A stretch of DNA of 64,000 nucleotides from Dendrocalamus latiflorus (Eukaryota; Streptophyta; Magnoliopsida; Poales; Poaceae). Made by a program: the position numbers and the translations under genes. The stretch is taken from NCBI GenBank assembly GCA_017311315.1, contig CM029610.1:11422728-11486727 (forward strand). The letters are read 5' to 3'. The notes below the pieces were generated by a model, which saw only the letters and a list, made by a program, of their open reading frames with translations, had not been told where the DNA came from and searched no databases. Positions 1 through 11,260 of the stretch are shown here, one piece after another. Numbering within the stretch: the stretch's first letter is position 1; each line of letters begins with the position of its first letter.

Positions 1-42
1 AATTAATTAATTTTTATTTTAATAAAAACCTGGGCTGTTACA
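1..42 (-). mobile_element. End of an LTR retrotransposon cut by the window edge
   Basis: The block ends in TGTTACA, and its reverse complement opens TGTAACAGCCCA, a common start for grass Ty3-type LTRs. Copia coding sequence resumes just after it, so this is probably one edge of an element inserted into the minus-strand Copia element. CCTAG at 43-47 would be the target duplication, but the other flank lies outside the window. Confidence 0.5.
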
Positions 43-2083
43 CCTAGAAAAACGCACTCAACTGACTGAGCGGTCAGTTTGGTGCGCTCACGAGGTGCAA
101 GAAGAACATAGCACACACACACCCAAAGAGGCGAAGTCTAGAATGATCAGGAGTCTGGCTACAAAGACGCTCAACTGGGATCCCACCCTGCAGAGCAGAG
201 GATGGCTAAATGTTGATCAAGAAAGTGGTAGTAGAAACAGTCTCAGGCCAGAAATGTGGTGGAACAGCAGAAGCAATCATGAGCGCACGAGCTGTCTCAA
301 GAAAATGACGATGCTTGCGTTCAGCCACACCATTCTGTGCATGAGTACCTGGACAAGAAAACTGAGAGAGAGTGCCTTGCTTAGCAAGAAAACCACGAAG
401 GACTCCCGACAAGTACTCTCCAGCGGAATCGGCACGAAAAACACGAATAGGAGAGTCAAACTGAGTGCGAATCATAGTGGCAAAGGTCTTGTAGATAGAT
501 AAAACCTCAGTACGAGATGACATAAAGTATATCCATGTATGTCGAGAAAAATCATCAATAAAAATGATATAATATCGATGACCTCCTTTCGAAACAAAAG
601 GAGCTGGTCCCTATACATCAGAATGAATAAGATCAAATGAATACTGAGACACTGACTCACTAGAAGGATAAGGGAGTTGAAGCTGTTTGCCAAGCTTACA
701 ACCCTGACAATTTAGATAAGCATCACCAGACACAGACCCTAAAAGATCTCGACGAAGTAAGGAAGACATACGGGAACCACCAAGATGTCCTAAGCGATGA
801 TGCTACTGAGCAAACGATGCGGTGGAGGCTGTAGCAGCTGCAGAGGCAGTAGTGGAGGCGAGAAGACTGACCGGGGCAGCGGAAGGAAGGCGAAGCCAGT
901 CAAGCTCCCAGAGCCGTTGGGAATCAGGATCGAAAATAACACGACAACTATGATCAGTGAGCTGGGCAGCAGATATGAGCTGAATGGTTAGTTTTGGAAC
1001 ATGAGAAATAGCAGGAACATGAAAAGAGGAATTTGAAAGAGTGCCTCGTCCTGTGACAGAGAGAGGTACCATCTGCTGTGTGGATAGTGATAGGAGCAAC
1101 TAAAGAACTAATGGAAGTAAAACAGGTGGAATCAGATGTCATATGAAAAGAAGCACCATAATCAAGAATCCAAGGTGATGTACCTGAGGAAGGAGAAGTA
1201 GAAGGTGGTCTCTCACCGGAAGACTGAGCAGCAGAACCAGACGATGCAGAAGCAATCATGCGGCCAAGCGATGTGAGAAGCTGCTGAGTGTCAGGGGTAC
1301 CAGAACTCTACTGAAAGGAGGAACCTCCAGTGCCCCTCGGAGGATGAGCACCACGACGAAGATCCTTCTTCTTCTTGTAGCAAAACTGTTTCACATGTCC
1401 ATCCTTGTTGCAATAGGTGCAGTGAAGGCCCTTACCAACAGCAGCTGTCACTGGTGGAGGCACAACTGAGGAAGGAGTAACCAAAGCCACCAAAACCGAA
1501 GGAAGTGATGATGATGATGATAGCAGAACCGCTCCATGAAGACGAATCTCCCTAGTACAAACAGTTGCAAGGGCCTCCAACAAAGTCACACGAGGATGAC
1601 GAGCCAGCAAGTGAGCACGAGTCTGCTCAAACTCAGACCGGAGACGTGTCAAAAAATCGTAGATGCGGCGAAGCTCCATGTGAGACTGCTGACGCAGACA
1701 ACACTGACAGGCCCAAAGAGTCGATCTGACGCCATATCGCAGACAACTGAGCATAGAACTCATCCACAGTGGCATCTCCCTGCTGCAGCAACTGCTCCTG
1801 TCGCACAACAGCAAGGTATAAGGAATCACCAGATGGCTCGTAGCGGCTGTGTAGATGCGTCCACATCGCATGTGCGGAAACTAGTCCAACAACATCACCA
1901 GTGAGATGCACCTCCATGCTAGCAACTAAAATAGCAGAGGCACGAGCATCTTCATCAATCCATGTCTTGTAAGCAGCATACTGAGTCTAAAAGTCTCCAA
2001 AAGCCTCAGAAGGCATTGTACGAGCGTCTTCGAAAGCATCCTTCGGGTGTACAAGCTCAGCAGGTGGACCAGGACAAGACAGG
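43..2083 (-). mobile_element. Copia element, gag to integrase part (degenerate)
   Basis: Read on the minus strand, this holds Copia gag (about 2080-1310), the protease region (about 1260-950) and the integrase core (about 690-200). The gag part has a UBN2-like stretch (MEVHLTGD, YAQLSAIWRQ) and a zinc knuckle, CTYCNKDGHVKQFC, near 1420-1380. The protease site is WILDYGASFHM, with Y where a serine is usual. The integrase shows DDFSRHTW, ADSAGEY and NGVAERKHR, that is D, D and E. Frames change between and within these domains and stops interrupt them, so no polyprotein can be made. The element continues at 7410 beyond an inserted element. Its reverse transcriptase would lie left of the window. 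Confidence 0.88.
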
Positions 2084-2986
2084 TGATGCGGATACGCACA
2101 TGCTTAGCACTTTTCAGTCAAATACATTATTTCACTGGAAAGAAGTATTGAGTCGCATTAAATATTGTCAGGTGAATTTGTTTCTTAATGAATTTGCTTC
2201 TACTCGTGGGAACGATATACTACCTAATCCTAGTGTGCTGTACGTACTTAGGTATGAAGAGGAACTCACTCATGAAGGTCAATGTGTTTCGGAACAAGTC
2301 CTAGTTTCCGCGAGCTGTGCGCTGCAAAACTTTCCAGGAAGAGACGTTCAGACCGTCCGAACGCTTCCCCTCGAACGTTCGGACCGTCCGAATAGCAACC
2401 CGAGTGATGCGTCGCGAGGAATCCAAGACGGAGACGATCGGACCGCCCGAACGTGTCCCCTTGAACGTTCGGACCGTCTGAAACCAGAGGCGCGTTCGCT
2501 GCGGACAATTAAGAGTCCGGACCAAATCAAATAATTGTGTTAGTAATTTCGGGATTGTAAATTAGAGTTTGTTTCGGTTTCTTGATCCGAACAAGATTGT
2601 AACTCGGCCTTAGGCCAAACGTGTGCGTGCGTGTGTCTTTAAATAGCCGCCACCCTTTCACCATTAGGGTTAAGACCACTTTTTAATTCAGATTGAAATT
2701 AGAACAACATACTGCTTGTTTCTTTTCACTAAAGTATTCAGCGAGGATTACTTGAGAGGAATTGAGCGATCATCCTTGAATCAAGGCCGTGTTTGCTTTT
2801 CCATTGGGAATTGAGGGCACGACGTTTCTCCACTCGTGGTCTCGTGGAGAATCCTTTGGTGTATCTTGGCGAATTTCCAAAGAGCTGTGAGTCCTTGCAT
2901 TGGCACGGGTGTACAGCTAGTGACATTGGTTGAGAAACACTAGTTATCGTGATCCTACGTCGAGAAGATCAGGGCCGCCCGTATGA
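2084..2986 (+). repeat. Left LTR of the gag-only element
   Basis: This LTR pairs with 6506-7409. By eye I count about a dozen base differences in the first 450 bp, which suggests a fairly recent insertion. It contains a cluster of near-palindromic GTTCGGACCGTCC motifs at about 2345-2490. Confidence 0.92.
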
Positions 2987-2989
2987 TCT

Positions 2990-3003
2990 TGGTATCAGAG
3001 CAT
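2990..3003 (+). promoter_or_regulatory. Primer binding site (initiator Met-tRNA)
   Basis: TGGTATCAGAGCAT starts three bases after the left LTR. It is the usual plant primer binding site complementary to the 3' end of initiator methionine tRNA. Confidence 0.9.
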
Positions 3004-4355
3004 CGGTTTACTCGGTAGGATCTTATCCTTTTAATTTTAGTTTTTACTTCCTGTCCTATAGTCCATATAGCCGAAAATTGCCTCAAAAAAATCCAAACCC
3101 TAGTTTGCATCTGTTATTTTTGTGAGTCTTATTAAGTCTTGATCCATTAGAAATTCTGTTTAAGTGCTGATCGTTGTGTTTCTTTCGCGTAGCTTATTCG
3201 TTGCATATCAAATTCTCTTGAAAATCTGCTAGTTGATCTTTCAATTAGCATCCCCAAAAATAGTAGATTCAATCTACTTTCTAAATTCTTGCTCTGGCTA
3301 TTTCATATCCAAACGCATCAGGGTTTCCTTTTCCTTGTCGCCACAAAGAATCCTAGTCGGACACGTTCGGCCGTCCGAAGCGCACAGCCGCGCCGTCGGA
3401 TCCCGATCGAGCCGTCCGGAGTCGCGTGGGACAATCGGACCGTCCGAAGCGCTCATCCCCAGCCGCGCTGTCGGATCCCGATCGGACCGCCCAGAGCCGC
3501 GTGAAACGTTCGGACAGTCCGAATGCGCTCGCTACGTCCACGCCGTCTGATTGTGATCGAACCATTCAAGGTGGTGGGAACGATCGGACCAGCCGAAAGT
3601 TTGACGATTTGAACTTTCGCGTACCTGTTTGAGAGCTTCACTTAAATCCTTTGATCCTTGAGACTAGTCTTTGATAATTGCTTTAGGACTGCTCTTGTAT
3701 TATTTACACATTGCTGAACAAACTTTGGATTTACGATTGAGGAACAGTTAAACCTAGTTCGGCCTTGAGTTAAAAAAAAGAGGGAGAGAAAGAGAAGCCT
3801 CAGCTTGAGAACAAAAAAAAAGAGAAAGCTTTGGCCGAATTTGGGTGAGTTAACCTTAATCCATAAATTCAGTCTGTGTATCTATCTTTCTTGAGCAATC
3901 TTGTGCCCTTAAAAATTCATATTATTGCAATTGGCTAGCATCTCTCTTTGTACTTGGTGCAAAACGAGCTATCTATTCCTGATTGTTTCTTTTAGCTCAT
4001 TCCTTTGTTTGCATCGAGTCACATTAATCTTTGTGCGTGTGTTTATGTACTTCACTTATATCATTTGGATCAGCACCTAGGTAAAAATATTCTAGCTTGG
4101 ATTGTTACTTAATTTGACAATAACCTAAATTTCAGATTGCATAGGCATTAAACCTTCCAAGCTCCATTCAAACACCTTGTGTTGTGCATTGCTTTCACTC
4201 TAGAAATTCGCTAAGTATATCACCTTTGATAATTTCCTGTGGCCACGAGGTAAGAATCTGCTGTTTTCAATTGCCTCTGGAACGGTAAAACCTTCATTGA
4301 TTTGAGATAGTGAGTTTAGTGATTCATACACATACTTGCTATTCGTGCACTAACC
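3004..4355 (+). other. Untranslated leader of the gag-only element
   Basis: This is a 1.35-kb leader with no convincing coding capacity. Most of it is AT-rich. A GC-rich block at about 3355-3600 carries four to six copies of a TCGGACCGTCCGAA-like palindrome also seen in the LTRs. Confidence 0.7.
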
Positions 4356-6956
4356 ATGGCTGCAGAAGGTGATGAAGTTCTAGCATATTTTGAAGGAAAT
4401 CTTGAAGCACCCGTCACTCGTCTACAACAACGAGCATTGAAGCAACACCTTGATCATCAACTAGAGATAGTGCATGACAATCTAGGAAGGGACATCCAAG
4501 ACATGGGAGTACGATTGGATGACAATGTTCGTGCGTTACAAGACTCCATCAACAACCTTACCACTTTGGTACGACATGGCCCACGGCGCAGAGCACCACC
4601 TGCTGTTGGCCATGGAGGATGCCCTCCCTATCCCGGTCGTGATGTCAGCCAAGGAGGTCGCGGTGTTCGACATAATGAAGATGACGAGGAAGCTTTGGCC
4701 AAGCCGAAATTCAACATGCCTACCTTCACAGGGGGTACCAACGTAGAGGATTATCTCATTTGGGAACTCAAGGTTGACAAGCTATTCCGTTTGAACCGTT
4801 ACACCGAAGACAAGAAGTTGAAACTTGCGTCAATGGGTTTTGACAGGTATGCTATGCATTGGTGGAAAAAAGTTGTGCGATCACGTATGGAGAGGCATGA
4901 ACACCCCATCGTCACATGGAATGAGATGAAACAAGAAATGCGTGGCAGGTTTGTTCCCCGTCATTACAAACGTGTTTTATTTGATAAATTGCAGAATATG
5001 AAGCAGGGAACACATTTTGTGGAGGAGAAGAGACTTATGAATATGCTTACACCACAGTTTCATCCAAGTCCATACTTCAATTCTTATGCCTCAACAAGTG
5101 TGACACATGGGAAGATGACCGAGCATGGGACTTTCCCTTCGGTCCAGAAGACATGTAGTGCTGCCCCATCGCTACAAACAACACTTGAGATGTATCACAA
5201 CCCATGTAAGGATGAGTGCCACATAGCCAAATTGAATGAAAGTGATAAAAACAGTGAGTTGTGTGATTCCACCAAACGTGAGGTTGAGAGCATCCAAGTG
5301 GAGAATGAGAGGAATACACAAAAAGAAAAGAGAGAAAGAGATGATAGAAAAAGTGAGATTACTTTTTATACTAACGACTTACTCTCTACTTCTAGTGTTA
5401 CTTCTCATATTATGCAGGTTGACATTAAAGATGAGGAGTTGAATGTTCCACAACTGGTATCATTGGATGTCAAAGATGAGAAGATAACCACAGTTGAAGA
5501 TGAAGTACTTGCTGCTCTGTTGTTACATCATGACGATTTGATATCTACAGCACCTGCATCAACTGAAGAGAATGATAAAGGTAACCATATTGGTGCTGAA
5601 TTTATTAGTGAAAAGGTGAGTAATTGTGAGAACTCATGTGTTCAATCAAAAATTCCATGTTCTGAAATTTCTTTGGTCAATGTACATAATGTGAAATTAA
5701 TTACTCATAAGGAAGTTCTTGCTAGAATATCTCCTGATAATTCATTATATTGTATCATGTTCGATGATCCTAAAGAGCTATCTAGTGCCATTGAGGATGT
5801 TGCCGAAATTTCATGTTTAAAATCACTAGTTAGTTCTTATGCTTACACATATAAGTTCAACTTGATCGGAGATTATGGTGTAGATGACAACTTTTATGTT
5901 TATCGAATATGCATTACATGTGACAAGCTTGCTGAGTTAAACTTGCATACTTTGGACAAACAATCTTTTATACCACGTCATGATCACAATGAGATGAGGT
6001 TTAACAATAGTGCTTGCTGTTTACAAAGATTTCTTGTGCCTCCTTGTTCCTCTTCCGATGAACAATCATATATAAATAATCAGAGTAGTGCAGTTGAAGC
6101 AAGGAAGGCCCTTAAAATTTTCTCTTCCCTATTTGAACTGTTTGATCTAGTTTTGCCCATTAATGACTTGTCCACGTACTTCGCAAAGTTGAGAACAACT
6201 TTTTCTTATGGGAGGGAGAATGGTGTGAATGAAAATATTGCAATGTATGCATTTGATATCTGTTGTAGTATCAATTGGTTTGTGCAAAACAGTGAGAATG
6301 AGAATGACACAATAATTGATTCATACATATACTATGCATATGTGTTGTTCTTTTTGCTTACTACACCTCCAGGAAATCATAATGTGAAAGAAGGAAGGGG
6401 TGTAACTGACCAATACATATACCATGCATACACATTGTATTCTTTGTTTAGTACAATTTCAGGCTATCAAAAGCCGAGGACGGCTTTTCTTGAAGAAGGG
6501 GAGGATGATGCGGATACGCACATGCTTAGCACTTTTCAGTCAAATACATTATTTCACTGGAAAGAAGTATTGAGCCGCATTAAATATTGCCAGGTGAATT
6601 TGTTTCTTAATGAATTTCCTTCTACTCGTGGGAACGATATACTACCTAATCCTAGTGTGTTGTGCGTACTTAGGTATGAAGAGGAACTCACTCATGAAGG
6701 TCAATGCGTTTCGGAACAAGTCCTAGTTTCCGCGAGCTGTGCGCTGCAAAATTTTCCAGGAAGAGACGTTCGGACCGTCCGAACGCTTCCCCTCGAACGT
6801 TCGGACCATCCGAATAGCAACCCGAGTGATGCGTCGCGAGGAATCCAAGACGGAGACGATCGGACCGCCCGAACGTGTCCCCTTGAACGTTCGGACCGTC
6901 TGAAACCAGAGGCGCGTTTGCTGCGGACTATTAAGAGTTCGGACCAAATCAAATAG
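4356..6956 (+). CDS. Ty3-type gag-like protein with an unrecognised C-terminal extension
   Basis: This is an uninterrupted 866-codon frame starting at an ATG in context ACCATGG. Residues about 115-230 match the retrotransposon gag domain of Ty3-type elements: KPKFNMPTFTG, YLIWELKVDKLF, and HWWKKV followed by TWNEMKQEMRGRF. Residues about 240-700 are polar and of unknown function; I recognise no protease or polymerase motif there. No CCHC zinc knuckle is visible. The segment TAFLEEGEDDA at about 708-717 is encoded by the polypurine tract. From there the frame runs on for about 150 codons inside the right LTR before stopping, so that tail is LTR sequence. The protein would presumably form the particle shell, with enzymes supplied by a partner element. 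An intact frame this long argues for recent activity. Confidence 0.85.
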   Translation: MAAEGDEVLAYFEGNLEAPVTRLQQRALKQHLDHQLEIVHDNLGRDIQDMGVRLDDNVRALQDSINNLTTLVRHGPRRRAPPAVGHGGCPPYPGRDVSQGGRGVRHNEDDEEALAKPKFNMPTFTGGTNVEDYLIWELKVDKLFRLNRYTEDKKLKLASMGFDRYAMHWWKKVVRSRMERHEHPIVTWNEMKQEMRGRFVPRHYKRVLFDKLQNMKQGTHFVEEKRLMNMLTPQFHPSPYFNSYASTSVTHGKMTEHGTFPSVQKTCSAAPSLQTTLEMYHNPCKDECHIAKLNESDKNSELCDSTKREVESIQVENERNTQKEKRERDDRKSEITFYTNDLLSTSSVTSHIMQVDIKDEELNVPQLVSLDVKDEKITTVEDEVLAALLLHHDDLISTAPASTEENDKGNHIGAEFISEKVSNCENSCVQSKIPCSEISLVNVHNVKLITHKEVLARISPDNSLYCIMFDDPKELSSAIEDVAEISCLKSLVSSYAYTYKFNLIGDYGVDDNFYVYRICITCDKLAELNLHTLDKQSFIPRHDHNEMRFNNSACCLQRFLVPPCSSSDEQSYINNQSSAVEARKALKIFSSLFELFDLVLPINDLSTYFAKLRTTFSYGRENGVNENIAMYAFDICCSINWFVQNSENENDTIIDSYIYYAYVLFFLLTTPPGNHNVKEGRGVTDQYIYHAYTLYSLFSTISGYQKPRTAFLEEGEDDADTHMLSTFQSNTLFHWKEVLSRIKYCQVNLFLNEFPSTRGNDILPNPSVLCVLRYEEELTHEGQCVSEQVLVSASCALQNFPGRDVRTVRTLPLERSDHPNSNPSDASRGIQDGDDRTARTCPLERSDRLKPEARLLRTIKSSDQIK
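6492..6505 (+). promoter_or_regulatory. Polypurine tract
   Basis: Fourteen purines, GAAGAAGGGGAGGA, lie immediately before the right LTR. This is the expected priming site for plus-strand DNA synthesis. Confidence 0.88.
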
Positions 6957-7409
6957 TTGTGTTAGTTATTTCGAGAATGTAAATTAGAGTTTGTTTCGGT
7001 TTCTTGATTTGAACAAGATTGTAACTCAGCCTTAGGCCAAACGTGTGCGTGCGTGTGTCTTTAAATAGATGCCACCCTTTCTCCATTAGGGTTAAGACCA
7101 CTTTTTAATTTAGATTGAAATTAGAACAGCATATTGCTTGTTTCTTTTCACTAAAGTATCCATGCGAGGATTACTTGAGAGGAATTGAGCGATCGTTCTT
7201 GAATTAAGGTCGTGTTTGCTTTTCCATTGGGAATTGAGGGCACGACGTTTCTCCACTCGTGGTCTCGTGGAGAATCCTTTGGTGTATGTTGGCGAATTTC
7301 CAAAGAGCTGTGAGTCCTTGCATTGGCACGGGTGTACAGCTAGCGACATTGGTTGAGACACACTAGTTATCGTGATCTTATGTCGAGAAGATCAGGGCCG
7401 CCCGTATCA
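6506..7409 (+). repeat. Right LTR of the gag-only element
   Basis: This pairs with 2084-2986 over its full length. Its first 450 bases are in frame with the upstream gag-like frame and supply its stop codon. Confidence 0.92.
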
Positions 7410-8117
7410 ACGGGCAAGGCAACTCACCTGTAAGAAACTCTCAAAGGCGCTAATCACGTATGTGGAGGTGCATGTGCTGAAACCAGTCCTGATAATTGAG
7501 ACCATCGAAGATCATCGGGTAACGAGGAACAGAAACGGTACCTACAAAAGAAGACATTTTTCCTTTTTTGGGATTTGTTTGGCTTTTTTTATGCGATCGG
7601 TTTACAAACCGACCGAGACTACTCGGTCACCACTTCGCCGAATCAAAAGAACCACGAGTCGGCGACGGCGCGACGGAGTCGGCGACGGCGACGGCAACGG
7701 CGGAGTCGGCGATGGCGACGGTGGTCTCGGGCAGGACAGCGGCCGGTGGAGCAGCGGTCGACGCCTCGTTGGTCGGCGAAACGGCGGCCCGGCAGCGACA
7801 GCTTAGGCGACGGCGACCTGGGCCGGCTCGGGCGATGGCGACCAAGAAGGCGTGGCTGGGCTGGGCGAGCCCTATCCGGCTGGATCTAATGAAGGGCGGC
7901 CCGGCGGCGACGGTTTGGGCGATGGCGGCCTGGGTAGAGTCGGCGACGACGGCTCAGGCAACAGGAAAGCGGCCTGGGCAGAGTCAGCAGCGACAGCTCA
8001 AACAACAGGAAAGATGACGGCGACATCAGGTCCGTGACAGGCGACGAGCGGCATTGGAAAACAAGCGGCAAGCCAGGTAAAACCCTAGGTATGACGAAAC
8101 CCTTGGCTCTGATACCA
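7410..8117 (-). mobile_element. Copia element continued: gag N-terminus and leader
   Basis: On the minus strand about 7540-7410 encodes the gag N-terminus (YPMIFDGLNYQDWFQHMHLH), with in-frame stops after it. It joins the gag part at 1918-2083 once the 2084-7409 insertion is removed. About 7640-8040 is a GC-rich, GGCGACGG-rich leader with no function I can assign. Confidence 0.8.
8105..8117 (-). promoter_or_regulatory. Primer binding site of the minus-strand Copia element
   Basis: On the minus strand this reads TGGTATCAGAGCC, directly after the LTR terminus CCAACA. This fixes the orientation of the element and its LTR boundary. Confidence 0.88.
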
Positions 8118-8244
8118 TGTTGGAATAACGCATGTATTCATCATGAGGCCAATGGGCCAATATATACATGTACAAATGTGGTAAATATGCAGAAAACCCC
8201 TCATACAATAAGGTAAATACACAGCTATGTATACATATCTAACA
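8118..8244 (-). repeat. Short 5' LTR of the Copia element
   Basis: This 127-bp LTR has inverted termini TGTTGG and CTAACA and is bounded on the left by the primer binding site. Callose synthase exon sequence starts directly at its right edge. The matching left LTR lies outside the window. Confidence 0.8.
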
Positions 8245-9061
8245 TGGTCATGGTGGAATGTCGAGAATGCACATCTCCGTCACTCGGTGCTGAGTTCTAG
8301 GATTCTTGACGTATTGCTCTCCTTACGCTTCTTTATGTATCAGTATGGACTTGTCTATCACCTCAAGATATCTTAAGACAACAAAATTTTCCTTGTCTAC
8401 TTGCTTTCGTGGATTGTAATAATTGCCATTGTTGGGTTGGTCAAGGTACATGCTTCATCTCCAAAATTCAATGTCCTCTTTTCATGCAATTGTGCTGCTT
8501 TTTTTTTTTATGCTGATTTCCTTTTGAAAATTCTTATGTTTGTGTACAAAATTGCTGCAGCTTATTAATTGTGCTAGCCGTCGATTGAGCTCAAAACACC
8601 AACTCATCTTCAGGCTCATCAAATTGTTGATATTTCTGGCAGTGGTGACTTCCTTAATCTTTCTCTCTTGCCTCTGCCAACTATCCATCATGGATTTGAT
8701 CATCTGTTGCCTTGCATTCATTCCAACTGGTTGGGGCCTCCTCCTTGTAAGTATCAACACTGCATTTTACCATTTATGCAATAATGTTATTCTTTTCTGC
8801 GATAATACGCTAATCACCCCTTATCGTACAGATTGTTCAAGTTTTGAGGCCAAAACTAGAATACTATGCAATTTGGGAGCCTATTCGGATCATTGCTCAC
8901 GCTTACGACTACGGAATGGGTTCTGTGCTCTTTTTTCCAATTGCTGTGCTAGCATGGATGCCTGTTATCTCAGCCATCCAAACTCGGGTTCTTTTCAACG
9001 GGCATTTTCCCGGCAACTGCAGATCCAAACTTTCATTGCAGGGAAAACTAAGCGGAAGTAA
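8245..9061 (+). pseudogene. Callose synthase (GSL/CalS family), C-terminal three exons, disrupted
   Basis: Callose synthase is a plasma-membrane 1,3-beta-glucan synthase of about 1,800-1,950 residues. Only its C-terminal membrane region remains here. Exon 1 (8245-8445) encodes WWNVENAHLRHS and LSLRFFMYQYGLVYHL. Exon 2 (8561-8746) encodes ASRRLSSKHQLIFRLIK and FIPTGWGLLL. Exon 3 (8832-9061) encodes AYDYGMGSVLFFPIAVLAW, then IQTRVLFN. GT and AG flank both introns. Exon 1 has an in-frame TAA at 8374-8376, and near 8999-9002 one base is missing, moving the conserved AFSRQLQI segment into another frame. The upstream gene is cut exactly where the Copia LTR begins. The family assignment is firm; I cannot place the subfamily. 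Confidence 0.88.
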
Positions 9062-9589
9062 TTGATTGTTTCATGTGGATGCGAATTGGAATTGTGAATA
9101 TGATCCATTGGTTGGTCAGGGTAATAGCAATAAGTTTCTGTATTCTGGTGTACATTTTATATGGTATTACAGTGTGATCCATCATTCTTTGGTCTATGCC
9201 TTTGACGGATCTAACAGTTCAGTTTTGATGTAGAATTCGTTGTATCTTCACGTACCATTTCTGTAAGACAAAACTGTTACACTATTCATTTCCTCAAAAA
9301 AAAAAAAGGAACTGTTATATATTGCTCTTGGACAAGTCATGTTAGATTATGCAGTAGCACAGGTCTCTGCTTTCTTAGTGAAATGCTCCATTGATTAGAT
9401 TGGGGGATTTTGCCATCAAATATTTCTGTTGCTTTGAGAATTGTTCTCGTCTTTATGCTGTTCACCCCTGTGCCCGTGAATAAGGTTCTTGGAGATAACA
9501 AAAAGGATACTCTGTAAGATGGTTCACCAAATCTATTCGTGTAATGTTCTCATTGTTTTAATTGCTTGCATGTTCTTTTAAGCCATGAA
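9062..9589. other. Callose synthase 3' flank, no gene seen
   Basis: AT-rich sequence with an A-run near 9296-9307. It is probably the former 3' untranslated and downstream region. I see no reading frame or repeat of note. Confidence 0.4.
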
Positions 9590-11200
9590 CGGCCCGTTTG
9601 AAACGCAGGAAATAAAAAACAGGAATTGAATGCCATGCCCAGTGAAATCCTACAAAAATTGAAAATATAGAAATTATACAAAATGTTGTTTGGATGTTCC
9701 ACAGGACTTTTGAAAGAAAATGACTCCTGATTAGAGAGAATAGTTGCGATACCAGCTGGAATAGACTAAATGTTCCATTTCGCTAGGCAAACCAGAATGC
9801 AAAAGCATCAATCCCGTACCGGCCTAAATTCCGGTCATTCCGGCTATTTCGTTGTGTACTGGCCAGAATTAGAGTTCCGGTCAAGCCGGTACCGGTCTCA
9901 ATGTGAATTTTTACGGTGCTTTCTTCACCTGCTATCCTAAGTCAAGCAACCTAACCAAGGAAGTCAATCTCTCTCCATGGTACTGACATGTATAAAAATA
10001 TGCATTTCTTTTGAGGTATGTTCTTTTCGTCCGAAACTAGTGGCTTTTAGATTTTACTACAATACCTAACTTTTAAAAAGAGTATTTTCTCAAGACGGGG
10101 TCTACAAGTTAAACGATCTACACGTTAAAAACCCAATATCTGTACCAACCAAAATCGCAAATAAGTATCTGTCTCTCCGTAATCAGTACCGTAAACAGCC
10201 AAAATTTAAAAATTTCAATCAAAAACTATAAGTCGTAGCCGAGAAGAACAGACCCTTGAATACATGCGGCCACAATGATCTAGTGGCTCCAAAATCTCCT
10301 TGTTACACTTGCCGGTCACTTTTTTTCTACGCATGCAGCCACAGTGCACAAAGAAATCCCATTTACAGGATGCTCTTTCTTTCTCTAAGTTGTTCAAATG
10401 AAAACCTATAGACCTATTGTGATGCGCAGATTGTAATTTAATTAATTAATTAGATGTAAACAAAGTTGTGCTGCACAAATACATGTATATGGATTATATA
10501 TTTTGAATACATGTAAGGATACATTTCAATTTTATTTTTATTTATATTGTCTTGAAACGGTACGCGGGTATCGTCTGGTACCAAAACATTCCATTCTAAT
10601 GAGTAAACCGGAATGCACTTCGGAATGAAATTAACGTATGGAGGTGAGAGATAGAGTGATGTTGCCTTGGAGTTCTCAAAGGAATTTTAACATGAGGTTT
10701 GAGCTCATATATTAGTATCCACCAAAATGTAGAAGACAGTTCCCAATAGAAATTCCTTAATTAGGTCATTCCTACATTCCAAAGGGTCCCATAAGAAAAA
10801 ATCCTACAAAATTCCTTAGTTCCAAAGAAGCCCGAAGATTAGGGTAAAGCCTTTTGAAAGCAGGAAAAGAAAATTATAGGAATAGAAAAAAATGGGAATT
10901 GTACAGGAATGATGGTGCAATAATACAAGAACACAAAACAGAGAAATTATTCTTGAAAGATGTTTGGATGCTCCACAAGAATTTTGCGGGAATTTGAAGA
11001 GAGAGAATGTTCCTGCGAGACACAAAGCAATACTTTCATGAGGTCTAGAATTCCTCCAAAATTCCTATGGATTGTGCCATTTCATAGGAATCTTGGAGGA
11101 TCATTCCTTTGTCCCAAAGGACTATATAGGAAATTTCCCTATAGGATTTCATTCCTTCAATATTCCTTCAAAAATCCTACATTCTTAAGAGGCCATAAGT
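9590..11200. repeat. Degenerate MITE-like repeats
   Basis: Two related AT-rich units lie at about 9590-10830 and 10840-11200. Both carry phrases such as GTTTGGATG(T/C)TCCACA and AATTCCT runs that recur inverted, and their ends resemble GGCCCGTTTGAAACGCAGG. I could not find clean target duplications. A segment near 9810-10600 looks like a further insertion rich in CCGGT. No gene is seen. Confidence 0.5.
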
Positions 11201-11260
11201 TTGTTCTGGCCCAGAACATCTCTTGGGTCGTGTAAAAAAGGCCTACTAGTAGAGTCTTGA

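Larger units (their letters stand above)
2084..7409 (+). mobile_element. Complete gag-only LTR retrotransposon (TR-GAG type)
   Basis: Two near-identical LTRs of about 900 bp (2084-2986 and 6506-7409) begin TGATGCGG and end GTATGA or GTATCA. A primer binding site complementary to initiator Met-tRNA follows the left LTR, and a 14-base purine tract precedes the right one. The flanking pentamers are ACAGG (2079-2083) and ACGGG (7410-7414), a target duplication with one change. The only long reading frame is Ty3-type gag. There is no protease, reverse transcriptase, RNase H or integrase, so the element would depend on another element's enzymes. Copia sequence matches up on both sides, which shows it inserted inside that element. 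Confidence 0.92.

Noticed and set aside
1536..1904. 122-codon plus-strand frame
   Set aside because: It is antisense to the Copia gag region.
1962..2534. 190-codon plus-strand frame
   Set aside because: It starts in antisense Copia sequence and continues through the 5' LTR, so it is the LTR copy of the gag tail, not a gene.
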